DNA of 64,000 nt. Origin: Oscillospiraceae bacterium. GTDB taxonomy: Bacteria > Bacillota > Clostridia > Oscillospirales > Oscillospiraceae. A program made the translations under genes and the position numbers. The stretch lies in the NCBI GenBank assembly GCA_910575265.1, contig CAJTEA010000002.1:214411-278410 (forward strand), given 5' to 3'. Below the pieces are notes generated by a model. It saw nothing but the letters and a program-made list of their open reading frames with translations. It was not told the origin of the DNA and ran no database searches. The stretch's first letter is position 1, and every line of letters starts with the position of its first letter. Positions 23,790-32,809 of this stretch are shown here, piece after piece.

Positions 23790-24497
23790 ATGTCAGCCAT
23801 TGGAGCGGTTGGAGGCTATGGCAGCATCGGCGGTTACTATTCCATCTATCAAAATAAGAATCTCTTTCAAAATCGGAACGCCAATCCCTCCGGAACGGAG
23901 CCGGTCAGTCCCGTTTCCCGGGCCATGACCACCCCGATACCCCCGGTCAACGGGGTATCCGCCGTCCACCGGGGGGCCTCTCAGGCCGTCCCCGAGGCGG
24001 AGGAGCGCCAATCCCAGCCGCCAACTCCGCGCGAGGGGGCCGATCCCGCCGAGATGGCGGTCCGCGCCCGAATCCAGTACGTTAACGGCGAAGCGGAGGA
24101 GCCTCTGTCGGAGGAACAGATCAACGAACAAACCAAGAGCCCCCGGGAGGTTGTGGAGGAGTCCGAGTGCCAGACCTGCAAGAACCGCAAGTATCAGGAC
24201 GGCTCCGACGACCCAGGCGTGTCTTTTAAAACCGCCACCAACGTAGCTCCCGAACAGGCCGCCGCCGCCGTCCGGGGCCACGAGCAGGAGCACGTGGTCC
24301 GGGAACAGGCCAAGGCCCAGCGGGAGGACCGGCATGTAGTCAGCCAGTCGGTGACCATTCACACCGAGATCTGTCCCGAGTGTGGCGACGCGTATGTCTC
24401 CGGCGGCACCACCCGCACCGTCACCAAGGCTAACCCTGTGGAGGAGCCCCAGCAGGTTGAGAACGCGAAGAAGTCCGGCTTTGAGGCAATCGCCTGA
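23790..24497 (+). CDS. HEXXH-containing protein of unknown function (SprA-related-like)
   Basis: 235 residues. Low-complexity, Pro/Gln-rich N-terminal half, then a conserved-looking module: ECQTCKNRKYQDG, FKTATNVAPEQAAAAVRG, HEQEH (a zinc-protease type HEXXH), VSQSVTIHTEICPECG and YVSGGTTRTVT. The paired CxxC elements could bind a metal. No signal peptide or membrane segment is seen, so it may be cytosolic or exported by another route. The pattern resembles SprA-related putative metalloproteases, but activity is unproven. Start fixed by the promoter at 23725-23753 and AAAAGGGGG upstream; followed 24 bases later by the coiled-coil gene. Confidence 0.7.
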   Translation: MSAIGAVGGYGSIGGYYSIYQNKNLFQNRNANPSGTEPVSPVSRAMTTPIPPVNGVSAVHRGASQAVPEAEERQSQPPTPREGADPAEMAVRARIQYVNGEAEEPLSEEQINEQTKSPREVVEESECQTCKNRKYQDGSDDPGVSFKTATNVAPEQAAAAVRGHEQEHVVREQAKAQREDRHVVSQSVTIHTEICPECGDAYVSGGTTRTVTKANPVEEPQQVENAKKSGFEAIA

Positions 24498-24521
24498 CAG
24501 GATTGAGAGGAGAGAACCGCC

Positions 24522-24833
24522 ATGACAGATTTGGAACTGCTGCAAGCAATTGATCAAATGCTTGAAAAAAGACTGGATCAGGTACTTGAGAAAAAACTGG
24601 ACCAAGTGCTTGACGCGAAATTTGACCAGAAGCTTACGCCTGTTTACCAGCGGTTGGATATGATCGACCAGCGGCTGGACAAAGTAGAACAGCGTCTGGA
24701 CAAACTGGAAGAGGATGTGGCCGAGGTAAAGGAAAACCTTGGGGAAGTCCGAACCGGGGTAAATACGCTTCTGGAGTGGGCGGAGGAGACCGGAGACGCG
24801 ATCTCATTCCCGCTCCCAAAAATAAATTTATAA
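24522..24833 (+). CDS. Small coiled-coil protein
   Basis: 103 residues dominated by heptad-like repeats: LEKRLDQVLEKKLDQVLD, then QRLDMIDQRLDKVEQRLDKLEE, with a short C-terminal tail. Acidic and Lys-rich, no membrane segment. Probably a rod-like oligomer; similar orphan proteins are common in Clostridia and have no known function. GAGAGGAGAG ribosome-binding site. Likely cotranscribed with the HEXXH protein gene and ended by the hairpin at 24838. Confidence 0.8.
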   Translation: MTDLELLQAIDQMLEKRLDQVLEKKLDQVLDAKFDQKLTPVYQRLDMIDQRLDKVEQRLDKLEEDVAEVKENLGEVRTGVNTLLEWAEETGDAISFPLPKINL

Positions 24834-24837
24834 TGAC

Positions 24838-24865
24838 AACCGGCCCGTTGGGCCGGTTGTTTTTG
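24838..24865 (+). terminator. Rho-independent terminator
   Basis: AACCGGCCC GTT GGGCCGGTT stem (24838-24858) followed by GTTTTTG. Confidence 0.9.
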
Positions 24866-24875
24866 CTGTAACCTC

Positions 24876-24904
24876 TTGCAATTACGGGCACATTCCGCTA
24901 TAAT
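24876..24904 (+). promoter_or_regulatory. leuS promoter
   Basis: TTGCAA (24876-24881), 17 bases, TATAAT (24899-24904). The predicted transcript start near 24911 lies beyond the ATG at 24908, which rules that ATG out as the leuS start. Confidence 0.85.
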
Positions 24905-24964
24905 AGCATGGAATTATGGTCAATTCGGCCCATGGGTCAAACGATACAGGAGAGTGTGATAGCT

Positions 24965-27466
24965 TTGAAGTACGATTTTACCGCTATTGAACAGAAGTGG
25001 CAGACCAGGTGGAAGGATGAGAAGACCTTCGCCTGTGTCAACGGCGACACCAGCAGGCCCAAGTTCTACGGGCTGGTGGAGTTCCCCTACCCCTCCGCCG
25101 CCGGCCTGCATGTGGGCCATCCCCGGCCCTACACCGCTATGGACGTAATCGCCCGGAAGAAGCGGATGGACGGTTATAACGTCCTGTTCCCCATCGGCTA
25201 TGACGCCTTTGGCCTGCCTACCGAGAACTTCGCCATCAAGAACCACATCCACCCCGCCGTGATTACCAAACAGAACATTGAGAACTTCACCCGGCAGCTC
25301 CACATGCTGGGCTACTCCTTCGATTGGGACCGGGTGGTGGACACCACTGACCCCAGCTACTACAAGTGGACCCAGTGGATTTTCCTCCAGCTCTACAAGC
25401 ACGGTCTGGCCTACAAGACCACCATGCCAGTGAACTGGTGCACCTCCTGCAAGTGCGTGCTGGCCAACGAGGAGGTGGTGGAGGGCGTCTGCGAGCGGTG
25501 CGGCGCTCCGGTGGTCCGAAAGGAGAAGTCCCAGTGGATGCTGAAGATTACCGCCTACGCCCAAAAGCTTATCGACGGGCTGGACACCGTGGACTTCATC
25601 GACCGGGTGAAGACCCAGCAGCGCAACTGGATCGGCCGGTCCACCGGCGCGGAAGTCACCTTCCAGGCCACCACCGGAGACGACATCGTGGTCTTCACCA
25701 CCCGGGCTGACACCATCTTCGGCGTGACCTATATGGTCATCTCCCCGGAGCACCACTTTGTTCAGGACTGGAAGGACAGGCTGATCAACTGGGATGAGGT
25801 GGCCGCCTACGTGGAGGAGGCCGGAAGGAAGTCCGACTTCGAGCGCACCGAGCTGGCCGCCGACAAGGAGAAGACCGGCGTGATGCTCCAGGGCGTGAAG
25901 GCGATTAACCCCGTCAACGGGAAAGAGGTGCCCATCTTCATCTCCGATTACGTGCTGGCCTCCTACGGCACCGGCTGCGTCATGGGCGTGCCTGGCCACG
26001 ACGGCCGTGACTGGGCCTTCGCCAAGAAGTTTGGCCTGCCTATCATTGAAACCGCCGCCGGCGGCGACGTGCAGAAGGAGGTCTACACCACCTCCGACAC
26101 CGACCTGATTGTCAACTCCGCCCAATTCAACGGCATGACCGTGGCCCAGGCCAAGGAGGCCATTGTGGACTGGCTGGAGGAGAAGGGCATCGGCCACCGT
26201 CAGGTGAACTACAAGCTCCGGGACTGGGTGTTCTCCCGCCAGCGGTACTGGGGCGAGCCCATCCCTATGGTGTGGTGCGACAAATGCGGCTGGGTCCCCC
26301 TGCCCGAGGACCAGCTGCCCCTGCTTCTGCCCGAGGTGGAGTCCTACGAGCCCACCGACAACGGCGAGAGCCCCATCGCCAAAATGACTGACTGGGTAAA
26401 CACCACCTGTCCCTGCTGCGGCGGTCCCGCCAAGCGGGAGACGGACACCATGCCCCAGTGGGCTGGATCCAGCTGGTACTTCCTGCGGTATATGGACCCC
26501 CACAACGACAAGGCCCTGGCCTCCAAGGAAGCCCTGGACTACTGGGGCCAGGTGGATTGGTACAACGGCGGCATGGAGCACACCACCCTCCATTTACTCT
26601 ACTCCCGGTTCTGGAATAACTTCCTCCACGACATCGGCGTCATTCCCCACGCCGAGCCCTACGCCAAGCGCACCAGCCACGGCATGATTCTGGGCAAGAA
26701 CCCCCACTATGTGGGCAGCGTGGAGACCGAGGAGGAGAAGCAGGCCCTCATCGACAAATACGGCAGCCAGGCCATGCGGCCCTCCGTGAAAATGTCCAAG
26801 TCTCTGGGCAACGTGGTCAACCCTGACGATGTGATCCGGGACTACGGCGCGGACACCATGCGGCTGTATATCATGTTCATCGGCGACTTCGAGAAAACCG
26901 CCACCTGGTCGGATGAATCGGTCCGGGGCTGCAAGAAGTTCCTGGACCGGGTGTGGAACCTGAACGAGAAGCTGAGGGATGGGGACGACTATTCCGCCGA
27001 GAATGAGCAGGCCATCCACAAGGCCATCAAGAAGGTCTCCGGCGACATTGAGGCTATGAAGTTCAATACCGCCATCGCCGCGCTCATGTCCCTGGTCAAC
27101 GACTTCTACGCCAAGGGAGCCACCAGGGGCGACTACAAGGCCCTGCTGCTCATGCTCTCCCCCTTCGCCCCCCACCTGTGCGAGGAGCTGTGGGAACTGA
27201 ACGGCTATGGCGGACAGGTATGCCTCCAGTCCTGGCCAGAGTATGACGAGAGTAAGACCGTGGCCGCCACCACCCGGATGGCCGTCCAGGTGGGCGGCAA
27301 GGTGAAGGCCAACATCGTGGTCCCCGCCGACGCCTCCGACGAGGACGTGGTGGCCGCCGCCCTGTCCGAGCCCAAGATCGCCAAACTGGCCGAGGGGATG
27401 CGGCTGGTCAAGTCCATCGTGGTCAAGGGCAAGCTGGTCAGCCTGATTTTCAAGGCACAGGCGTAA
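24965..27466 (+). CDS. leuS: Leucyl-tRNA synthetase
   Basis: 833 residues from TTG at 24965, so the protein begins KYDFTAIEQKWQ as other bacterial LeuRS do. HVGHP in the HIGH position, the CP1 editing domain with TRADTIFGVTYMV, a zinc-type CxxC pair near residues 155-175, and KMSKS in VKMSKSLGNVVNP. Charges tRNA-Leu. An ATG 57 bases upstream gives a 19-residue extension but sits on the promoter; AGGAG lies about ten bases before the TTG. Own promoter, apparently monocistronic. Confidence 0.97.
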   Translation: MKYDFTAIEQKWQTRWKDEKTFACVNGDTSRPKFYGLVEFPYPSAAGLHVGHPRPYTAMDVIARKKRMDGYNVLFPIGYDAFGLPTENFAIKNHIHPAVITKQNIENFTRQLHMLGYSFDWDRVVDTTDPSYYKWTQWIFLQLYKHGLAYKTTMPVNWCTSCKCVLANEEVVEGVCERCGAPVVRKEKSQWMLKITAYAQKLIDGLDTVDFIDRVKTQQRNWIGRSTGAEVTFQATTGDDIVVFTTRADTIFGVTYMVISPEHHFVQDWKDRLINWDEVAAYVEEAGRKSDFERTELAADKEKTGVMLQGVKAINPVNGKEVPIFISDYVLASYGTGCVMGVPGHDGRDWAFAKKFGLPIIETAAGGDVQKEVYTTSDTDLIVNSAQFNGMTVAQAKEAIVDWLEEKGIGHRQVNYKLRDWVFSRQRYWGEPIPMVWCDKCGWVPLPEDQLPLLLPEVESYEPTDNGESPIAKMTDWVNTTCPCCGGPAKRETDTMPQWAGSSWYFLRYMDPHNDKALASKEALDYWGQVDWYNGGMEHTTLHLLYSRFWNNFLHDIGVIPHAEPYAKRTSHGMILGKNPHYVGSVETEEEKQALIDKYGSQAMRPSVKMSKSLGNVVNPDDVIRDYGADTMRLYIMFIGDFEKTATWSDESVRGCKKFLDRVWNLNEKLRDGDDYSAENEQAIHKAIKKVSGDIEAMKFNTAIAALMSLVNDFYAKGATRGDYKALLLMLSPFAPHLCEELWELNGYGGQVCLQSWPEYDESKTVAATTRMAVQVGGKVKANIVVPADASDEDVVAAALSEPKIAKLAEGMRLVKSIVVKGKLVSLIFKAQA

Positions 27467-27494
27467 CATTCACAGGCTGTTTACAAATCTTCTC

Positions 27495-27523
27495 TTGACA
27501 GATGGCCCAAAAGGCAATATAAT
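27495..27523 (+). promoter_or_regulatory. rpsU promoter (perfect consensus)
   Basis: TTGACA (27495-27500), 17 bases, TATAAT (27518-27523): both boxes match consensus exactly, as expected for a ribosomal protein gene. Confidence 0.92.
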
Positions 27524-27601
27524 GGTAATGTTAAAGCCATAAACATGGCCCTACGTGAGCGGGAGATTTACCCCGCCGCGCGCGGAGGGAGGGAAATATA
27601 A

Positions 27602-27784
27602 ATGTCGGAAGTCCGTGTGAGAGAAAACGAGTCTCTGGAGAGCGCCCTGAAGCGCTTTAAGCGCAGCTGCGCCAAGTCCGGAGTGCTGGCCGAGGTTCGC
27701 AAGCGTGAGCACTACGAGAGCCCCAGTGTCAAGCGCCGCAAGAAGTCTGAGGCCGCCCGCAAGAACCGCAAGAAGTTCTATTGA
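27602..27784 (+). CDS. rpsU: 30S ribosomal protein S21
   Basis: 60 residues: [20 protein letters not shown] and a Lys/Arg-rich C terminus ending RKKFY, diagnostic of bS21. Needed for translation initiation on the small subunit. GGGAGGGAAATATAA upstream supplies the ribosome-binding site. Stand-alone unit between a consensus promoter and the hairpin at 27850. Confidence 0.97.
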   Translation: MSEVRVRENESLESALKRFKRSCAKSGVLAEVRKREHYESPSVKRRKKSEAARKNRKKFY

Positions 27785-27849
27785 TTTTATCCGAACACGC
27801 CGAAGCGTTGGGTTCTCCCTGACAGGGGTATCTACGATTTGGGGAAATT

Positions 27850-27893
27850 CCCTGGCAGGAATCGCGCTTAGATTTCCTGCTGGGGCTTTCTTT
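27850..27893 (+). terminator. Likely rpsU terminator
   Basis: 12-bp stem with two G-U pairs (27850-27861 / 27874-27885) followed by CTTTCTTT. Lies in the 157-base gap before dapL. Confidence 0.65.
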
Positions 27894-27941
27894 GTCCGGC
27901 CAAGTCTCCTATTTTGATTCATCCCGAAGGAGTGGTTCTCC

Positions 27942-29162
27942 ATGGTAAACGTAAATGAAAACTTCTTGAAGCTGCCCGGCAGCTATCTCTTTTCCGAGGT
28001 GGCCCGGCGCGTCAGCGCGTACACCGCCGCCCATCCCGAGGCAAAGATCATCAAGCTGTCCATCGGCGACGTGACCCGTCCCCTGGTCCCCGAGGTCATC
28101 AGAGCTATGCGCGGCGCGGTGGACGAAATGGGCACGGTGGAGGGCTTCCGCGGCTACGGCCCGGAACAGGGCTATGAGTTCCTGCGCCAGGCCATCGCCC
28201 AGGGCGATTACACCGCCCGGGGTGTGGACATCCAGCCGGGAGAAATTTTCGTCTCCGACGGCGCCAAGAGTGACTGCGGCAACATCGGCGATATTTTCGG
28301 CGTGGACAACGTGGTCGCCGTGTGCGACCCGGTTTACCCCGTCTATGTGGACACCAACGCCATGGCCGGCCGCGCGGGGGAATATCAGGAGGAGCTGGGC
28401 AAATGGAACCGTCTGATTTATATGCCCTGCGTGGAGGCCAACGGCTTTTCCCCTGAGCCTCCCCAGAAGATCCCGGATATCATCTATCTCTGCTCCCCCA
28501 ACAACCCCACCGGCGCGGTCATCAGCCGGGAACAGCTGAAGGTGTGGGTGGACTACGCCAACACCCACGGCTCGGTGATCCTCTATGACTCCGCTTATGA
28601 GGCCTTTATCACCAGCGAGGATGTGCCCCATACCATTTTTGAGATCGAAGGAGCCCGCACCTGCGCCATTGAGTTCCGGTCTTTTTCCAAAACCGCGGGC
28701 TTCACCGGCAACCGCTGCGCCTACACGGTGGTGCCTATGGAGCTGGAACGGGGCGGGGTGAAGCTGAACACCCTGTGGAACCGCCGCCAGACCACCAAGT
28801 TCAACGGCGTGCCCTATGTGGTCCAGCGGGGAGCCGCCGCCATCTACACCCCGGAGGGCCGGGCCCAGGTGACGGCGAATATCGACTACTACCGGGCCAA
28901 CGCCCGGGTAATCCGGGAGGGCCTGACCTCCGCCGGTCTGACCTGCTTCGGCGGGGTGGACGCCCCCTACATCTGGCTCAAGACCCCCGGCGGCGCGGGC
29001 TCCTGGGACTTCTTCGACCGGGTGCTGGCCGAGGCCAACGTGGCAACCACCCCCGGCGCCGGCTTCGGCCCCAGCGGAGAGGGCTATATCCGCCTCACCG
29101 CCTTCGGCGACGCGGAGGCCACCAAAACCGCGGTGGAGCGGGTTAAGGATATGTTCCGGTAA
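27942..29162 (+). CDS. dapL: LL-diaminopimelate aminotransferase
   Basis: 406 residues. [13 protein letters not shown] at the N terminus and SIGDVTRPL are typical of Dap[13 protein letters not shown] and [15 protein letters not shown], with the PLP-binding lysine, mark a class I/II aminotransferase. Converts tetrahydrodipicolinate directly to LL-diaminopimelate for lysine and cell-wall synthesis, the one-step route found in Clostridia, Chlamydia and plants. CGAAGGAG ribosome-binding site. No obvious own promoter was identified in the 48 bases after the rpsU terminator. Confidence 0.96.
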   Translation: MVNVNENFLKLPGSYLFSEVARRVSAYTAAHPEAKIIKLSIGDVTRPLVPEVIRAMRGAVDEMGTVEGFRGYGPEQGYEFLRQAIAQGDYTARGVDIQPGEIFVSDGAKSDCGNIGDIFGVDNVVAVCDPVYPVYVDTNAMAGRAGEYQEELGKWNRLIYMPCVEANGFSPEPPQKIPDIIYLCSPNNPTGAVISREQLKVWVDYANTHGSVILYDSAYEAFITSEDVPHTIFEIEGARTCAIEFRSFSKTAGFTGNRCAYTVVPMELERGGVKLNTLWNRRQTTKFNGVPYVVQRGAAAIYTPEGRAQVTANIDYYRANARVIREGLTSAGLTCFGGVDAPYIWLKTPGGAGSWDFFDRVLAEANVATTPGAGFGPSGEGYIRLTAFGDAEATKTAVERVKDMFR

Positions 29163-29186
29163 AACGCCGCTTTTTGAAAAAAAGAC

Positions 29187-29215
29187 TTGCATTTCCACAA
29201 AGTATCTGGTATGAT
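29187..29215 (+). promoter_or_regulatory. rpmB promoter
   Basis: TTGCAT (29187-29192), 17 bases, TATGAT (29210-29215) with TGG just before the -10 box. Confidence 0.8.
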
Positions 29216-29287
29216 ATCAGTCGAAGCTTTTTTGAAAGGCGATTTTCCACGGATTTTACAGATTCTCATAGCGAGGAGGTTAGCAAC

Positions 29288-29476
29288 ATGGCCAAATGCG
29301 AATTTTGCGACAAGGGCGTGACCTTCGGCATCAAGGTTTCCCACTCCCACCGCCGCTCCAACCGCACCTGGAAGCCCAACGTGAAGCGGGTGAAGGCGAT
29401 CGTGGACGGCACTCCCACCCACGTTTACGTCTGCACCAGATGCCTCCGTTCCGGTAAGGTCACCCGCGCTGTGTAA
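29288..29476 (+). CDS. rpmB: 50S ribosomal protein L28
   Basis: 62 residues: AKCEFCDKGVTFG, then SHSHRRSNRTWKPN, and VCTRCLRSGKV. The two CxxC pairs indicate the zinc-binding form of bL28. GAGGAGG ribosome-binding site precedes ATG 29288; longer upstream starts would overlap the promoter region. Confidence 0.97.
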   Translation: MAKCEFCDKGVTFGIKVSHSHRRSNRTWKPNVKRVKAIVDGTPTHVYVCTRCLRSGKVTRAV

Positions 29477-29489
29477 TGGAACATAAAAA

Positions 29490-29521
29490 GTCTCTCGTGT
29501 ATTATGCACGGGGGATTTTTT
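29490..29521 (+). terminator. rpmB terminator
   Basis: Ten-base-pair stem with G-U pairs (29490-29499 / 29507-29516) followed by a T-run. Confidence 0.65.
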
Positions 29522-29555
29522 ATGTTCTCAGAACCCTGGAATCTGGGATAACCGA

Positions 29556-29585
29556 TTGACAGAAAACCCCTCTTTCGATTATACT
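29556..29585 (+). promoter_or_regulatory. hprK promoter
   Basis: TTGACA (29556-29561), 18 bases, TATACT (29580-29585), about 70 bases before hprK. Confidence 0.75.
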
Positions 29586-29657
29586 AAAAGAAGGAAAATA
29601 CCGGGAGCAGAGCGGTCGCTGGCGGTATGTACCACATGGACGAGAGGAGATTGATTC

Positions 29658-30611
29658 ATGGAAGAGCAGCAAAAGAGCGTAAAGCTGGGAGAAATCATTC
29701 AGGAGTTTAACCTGGAAATTCTGCGCACGGCCCCTGATTATGAAAACGTGCCCCTGCGGGCGCTGGACATCAACCGGCCTGGCCTGCCCCTGACAGGATT
29801 TTTTGAGCACTTCGACACGGAGCGGCTGCTGCTCATCGGCCTGACGGAGAACACCTATCTGGCCGGCCTGACCTCCGAGCGGCGGCGGGAGAGCTTTGAC
29901 CGTCTGCTGTCCTACCCGGTGCCCGCGCTGATCCTCACCCGGGGGCTGGAGCCCTTCCCGGAGTGCTTGGAGATGGCGGAAAAGCACCACCGGACGGTGC
30001 TGCGCAGTACGCTCCAGACCTCCATTTTTATGAGCGCCCTGATAAGCACCATGTACAACCACCTGGCCCCCCAGATCACCCGGTCCGGCGTAATGCTGGA
30101 GGTCTACGGCGAGGGCGTCCTCATCCAGGGCGAGTCCGGCGTGGGCAAGAGCGAGGTAGCCATTGAGCTGCTCAAGCGGGGCCACCGGCTGGTGGCGGAC
30201 GACGCGGTAGAAATCAAGGAGACCAGCCGGCACACCCTTCTGGCCACCTCGCCCGAGCTGATCCGGGGCTATATGGAACTGCGGGGCATCGGCGTCATCG
30301 ACATCGGTCGCCTGCTGGGTATGGGCGCTATCAAGCCCTTCCAGGAGATCGACCTGGTCATCAACCTGGAGCCTTGGAATGACAAGGCGGTGTATGACCG
30401 CTTTGGCCTGGAGTCCCACTTCACCGAGATCATGAGCGTTCAGGTCCCCTGTACCACCATCCCGGTGAAGCCGGGACGAAACCTGGCCAGCATCGTGGAG
30501 GTGGCCGCTATGAACAACCGCAACCGCAAGATGGGCCACAACGCGGCCCAGGAGCTGACCGAGCGGATGGATAAGCTGTTTCAGGAGCAAATGGAAGGAG
30601 GAACAAACTGA
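29658..30611 (+). CDS. hprK: HPr kinase/phosphorylase
   Basis: 317 residues. GESGVGKSE Walker A, then LVADDAVEI and the HprK signature ELRGIGVIDIGRLLGMGA. Phosphorylates and dephosphorylates Ser46 of HPr, setting carbon catabolite repression in low-GC-type Firmicutes. Its TGA overlaps the ATG of the glucokinase gene, so the regulator of catabolite repression and the enzyme that starts glycolysis are translationally coupled. Confidence 0.97.
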   Translation: MEEQQKSVKLGEIIQEFNLEILRTAPDYENVPLRALDINRPGLPLTGFFEHFDTERLLLIGLTENTYLAGLTSERRRESFDRLLSYPVPALILTRGLEPFPECLEMAEKHHRTVLRSTLQTSIFMSALISTMYNHLAPQITRSGVMLEVYGEGVLIQGESGVGKSEVAIELLKRGHRLVADDAVEIKETSRHTLLATSPELIRGYMELRGIGVIDIGRLLGMGAIKPFQEIDLVINLEPWNDKAVYDRFGLESHFTEIMSVQVPCTTIPVKPGRNLASIVEVAAMNNRNRKMGHNAAQELTERMDKLFQEQMEGGTN

Positions 30612-31567
30612 TGGACTACATCGGAATTGACGTAGGCGGCACCAATCTGGTGGCCGGCCTGGTGAACGAGCTGGGACATATCTTCAACAAGGTGAGCACA
30701 CCCGTGCCCAAGGATATGACGGCGGAGCAGTTTGCCGCGGAGCTGGTTCGGATGGCCCGCCGGCTGTGCGAGGTGGGGGAGGTTGACCCGGCCAAGCTCA
30801 AATCGGTGGGCATCGGCCTGCCCGGCGTGGTGGACAACAAGGCCGGACTGTTTGTTCAAAACCCCAACATGCCCTTCCGGGACAAGAATGTGCCCCTGCG
30901 GGAGCTGTTCCAAAAGGAGTGGGACATTCCCGTCTTTCTGGGCAACGACGCCAACTGCGCCGCCGTGGGCGAGTACTGGGCGGGCGCGGCCAAGGGCTGC
31001 GACCCGGCGGTGATGGTCACCCTTGGCACCGGCATCGGCGGCGGCATGATTATCGACGGCAAGCTGTTCACCGGCTTCGCCAACTCCGGCATGGAGATCG
31101 GTCACATGATTATCCAGCCCAACGGCATCCTGTGCGGCTGCGGCGGCCGGGGCTGCTGGGAGAAATACGGCTCCGCCAGCGCCCTGATTCAGCTGGCCCG
31201 GCTGGAGATGGAGCGGGACCGGAGCAGCGAGATGTGGACGATTACAGACGGCGACAGCTTTAAGGTGAGCGGCCGCACCCCCTTCCAGGCCGCCCGCCTG
31301 GGAGACGCCGCCGCCAAGCGGGTGCTGGCCAACTACCTCCAGGGGCTTTCCATCGGTATGATCAACCTGGTGAATATCATCCAGCCGGAGATCATCTGTC
31401 TGGGCGGCGGTGTAAGCAACGCCGAGGACGACCTGCTTCTGGACCCCCTGCGCGAGCTGGTCTGGCGGGGCAGCTTCGACAAAAGCCACCACACCCGCAT
31501 CGAAAAGGCCTCCCTGGGCAACGACGCCGGCGTGGTCGGCGCGGCGCTGCTGTGCAATCTGGTATAA
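30611..31567 (+). CDS. ROK-family glucokinase
   Basis: 318 residues. IGIDVGGTNLVAGLV is the ATP-site phosphate 1 motif, GNDANCAAVGEYWAGAA and LGTGIGGG the sugar and phosphate 2 motifs, EIGHM the zinc His, and CGCGGRGCWE the ROK zinc cysteines. Phosphorylates glucose to glucose 6-phosphate. Coupled to hprK by a one-base overlap. Confidence 0.94.
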   Translation: MDYIGIDVGGTNLVAGLVNELGHIFNKVSTPVPKDMTAEQFAAELVRMARRLCEVGEVDPAKLKSVGIGLPGVVDNKAGLFVQNPNMPFRDKNVPLRELFQKEWDIPVFLGNDANCAAVGEYWAGAAKGCDPAVMVTLGTGIGGGMIIDGKLFTGFANSGMEIGHMIIQPNGILCGCGGRGCWEKYGSASALIQLARLEMERDRSSEMWTITDGDSFKVSGRTPFQAARLGDAAAKRVLANYLQGLSIGMINLVNIIQPEIICLGGGVSNAEDDLLLDPLRELVWRGSFDKSHHTRIEKASLGNDAGVVGAALLCNLV

Positions 31568-31592
31568 AAGAGCATACAAAATTCCCAAAAAG

Positions 31593-31619
31593 CCCGGATC
31601 CTCGGCGAGGGGATCCGGG
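31593..31619 (+). terminator. Hairpin after the glucokinase gene
   Basis: Perfect 9-bp stem CCCGGATCC / GGATCCGGG with a 9-base loop; followed only by TCTATCATT, so termination is probably partial and the downstream genes may be read through. Confidence 0.5.
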
Positions 31620-31648
31620 TCTATCATTCAAACGAAGTGAGGTACTCC

Positions 31649-32785
31649 ATGAATCTGAAAGAAGTCAGTGAGCTGCGCCGCCGGTGGCGGCCGGAGAAAA
31701 ACGCGGTCAGCCGGATTTACGGCTGCCTGGTCAACGCCAACAAAGAGATTGTCGCCGATCTGGACGAATCCCTGGGCATCATGTCCCAGGAGGAGACGGA
31801 AAAATATTTGGGCTTTTTGAAAAAGGCGCTGTCCGGGACGCTGGGCAAAAACCTGATCGACATTATCTTTTCCACCCAGCAGGTGATGGACAGCGAGGAG
31901 CACCGCCTCCTCATGGAGCTGCGCTCCAGCCAGCTGAAGGACGGTCCGGTCCGGCAGGCCTTTTACCAGAAGGTAATCGAGAGCCTGGACATGGGCGGCG
32001 GCAGCTATCTGCTCCTGCTGGCCCACGATACATATGATGTGCCCCACCAGGACAGAGACGGCGAGGAGCGGGAGGACGCCTCGGAGGAGGTGTTTTCCTA
32101 TGTTCTGTGCTGCGTCTGCCCGCTGAAGCTGAGCAAGCCGGAGCTGAACTACTACCCCGGAGACAACGAATTCCACTGCGCCGTCAGCCAGACGGTGGCG
32201 CCTCCGGAGCTGGGCTTCCTGTTCCCCGCCTTTGATGACCGGACCGCCAACATCTACAACGCCCTGTTCTACTCCCGCAAACCAGACGAGCTGCACCAGG
32301 AGTTCATCGACGCCGTGTTCCACACCGAGCCGCCCATGTCCGCCGCGGAGCAGAAGGAGACCTTTCAAAGCGTGTTGTCAGAGACCCTGGAGGACGCCTT
32401 CAATGTGGAGGTGGCCCAGGCGGTCCATGAGCAGCTCACCGACCGGATCACCCAGCACAGGGAGAGCAAAAACCCGGAACCCCTGGCCCTGACCGCCCGG
32501 GAGGTGGGCATTATCCTCCAGGACTGCGGGGTGGTTCAGGAGCGGGTAGACAGCTTCCAGGCGCGGTGTGACGAGCAGTTCGGCGCCGGGGCCGCCTTAA
32601 GCCCGGCCAACCTCATCGACGCGGGCCGGTTTGAGCTGAAAACCGCCCAGGCCAAGGTGTCGGTTACCCCGGAGAACAGCTATCTGGTGGAGACCCGTGT
32701 CATCGACGGCAAAAAGTACATTCTGGTCCCGGCCGAGGAGGCCGTGGAGGTCAACGGTTTGGCTGTCCGCTTCGCGGCGGAATAG
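31649..32785 (+). CDS. DUF4317-like protein of unknown function
   Basis: 378 residues, no signal peptide or membrane segment. Opens NLKEVSELRRRWRPEK and contains GCLVNANKEIVADLDESLG and a long acidic middle section; matches my memory of the clostridial DUF4317 family, which lacks a known activity. ATG 31649 preferred over an in-frame GTG 12 bases upstream because GAAGTGAGG sits six bases before it. It ends 24 bases before addB, so it may belong to the same transcript. Confidence 0.7.
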   Translation: MNLKEVSELRRRWRPEKNAVSRIYGCLVNANKEIVADLDESLGIMSQEETEKYLGFLKKALSGTLGKNLIDIIFSTQQVMDSEEHRLLMELRSSQLKDGPVRQAFYQKVIESLDMGGGSYLLLLAHDTYDVPHQDRDGEEREDASEEVFSYVLCCVCPLKLSKPELNYYPGDNEFHCAVSQTVAPPELGFLFPAFDDRTANIYNALFYSRKPDELHQEFIDAVFHTEPPMSAAEQKETFQSVLSETLEDAFNVEVAQAVHEQLTDRITQHRESKNPEPLALTAREVGIILQDCGVVQERVDSFQARCDEQFGAGAALSPANLIDAGRFELKTAQAKVSVTPENSYLVETRVIDGKKYILVPAEEAVEVNGLAVRFAAE

Positions 32786-32809
32786 ACATAAGACAGGGAG
32801 GGACGCGCT

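Noticed and set aside
24908..24964. N-terminal extension of LeuRS from ATG 24908
   Set aside because: The ATG lies directly after the -10 box and could not be in the transcript with a leader; the extension has no LeuRS similarity.
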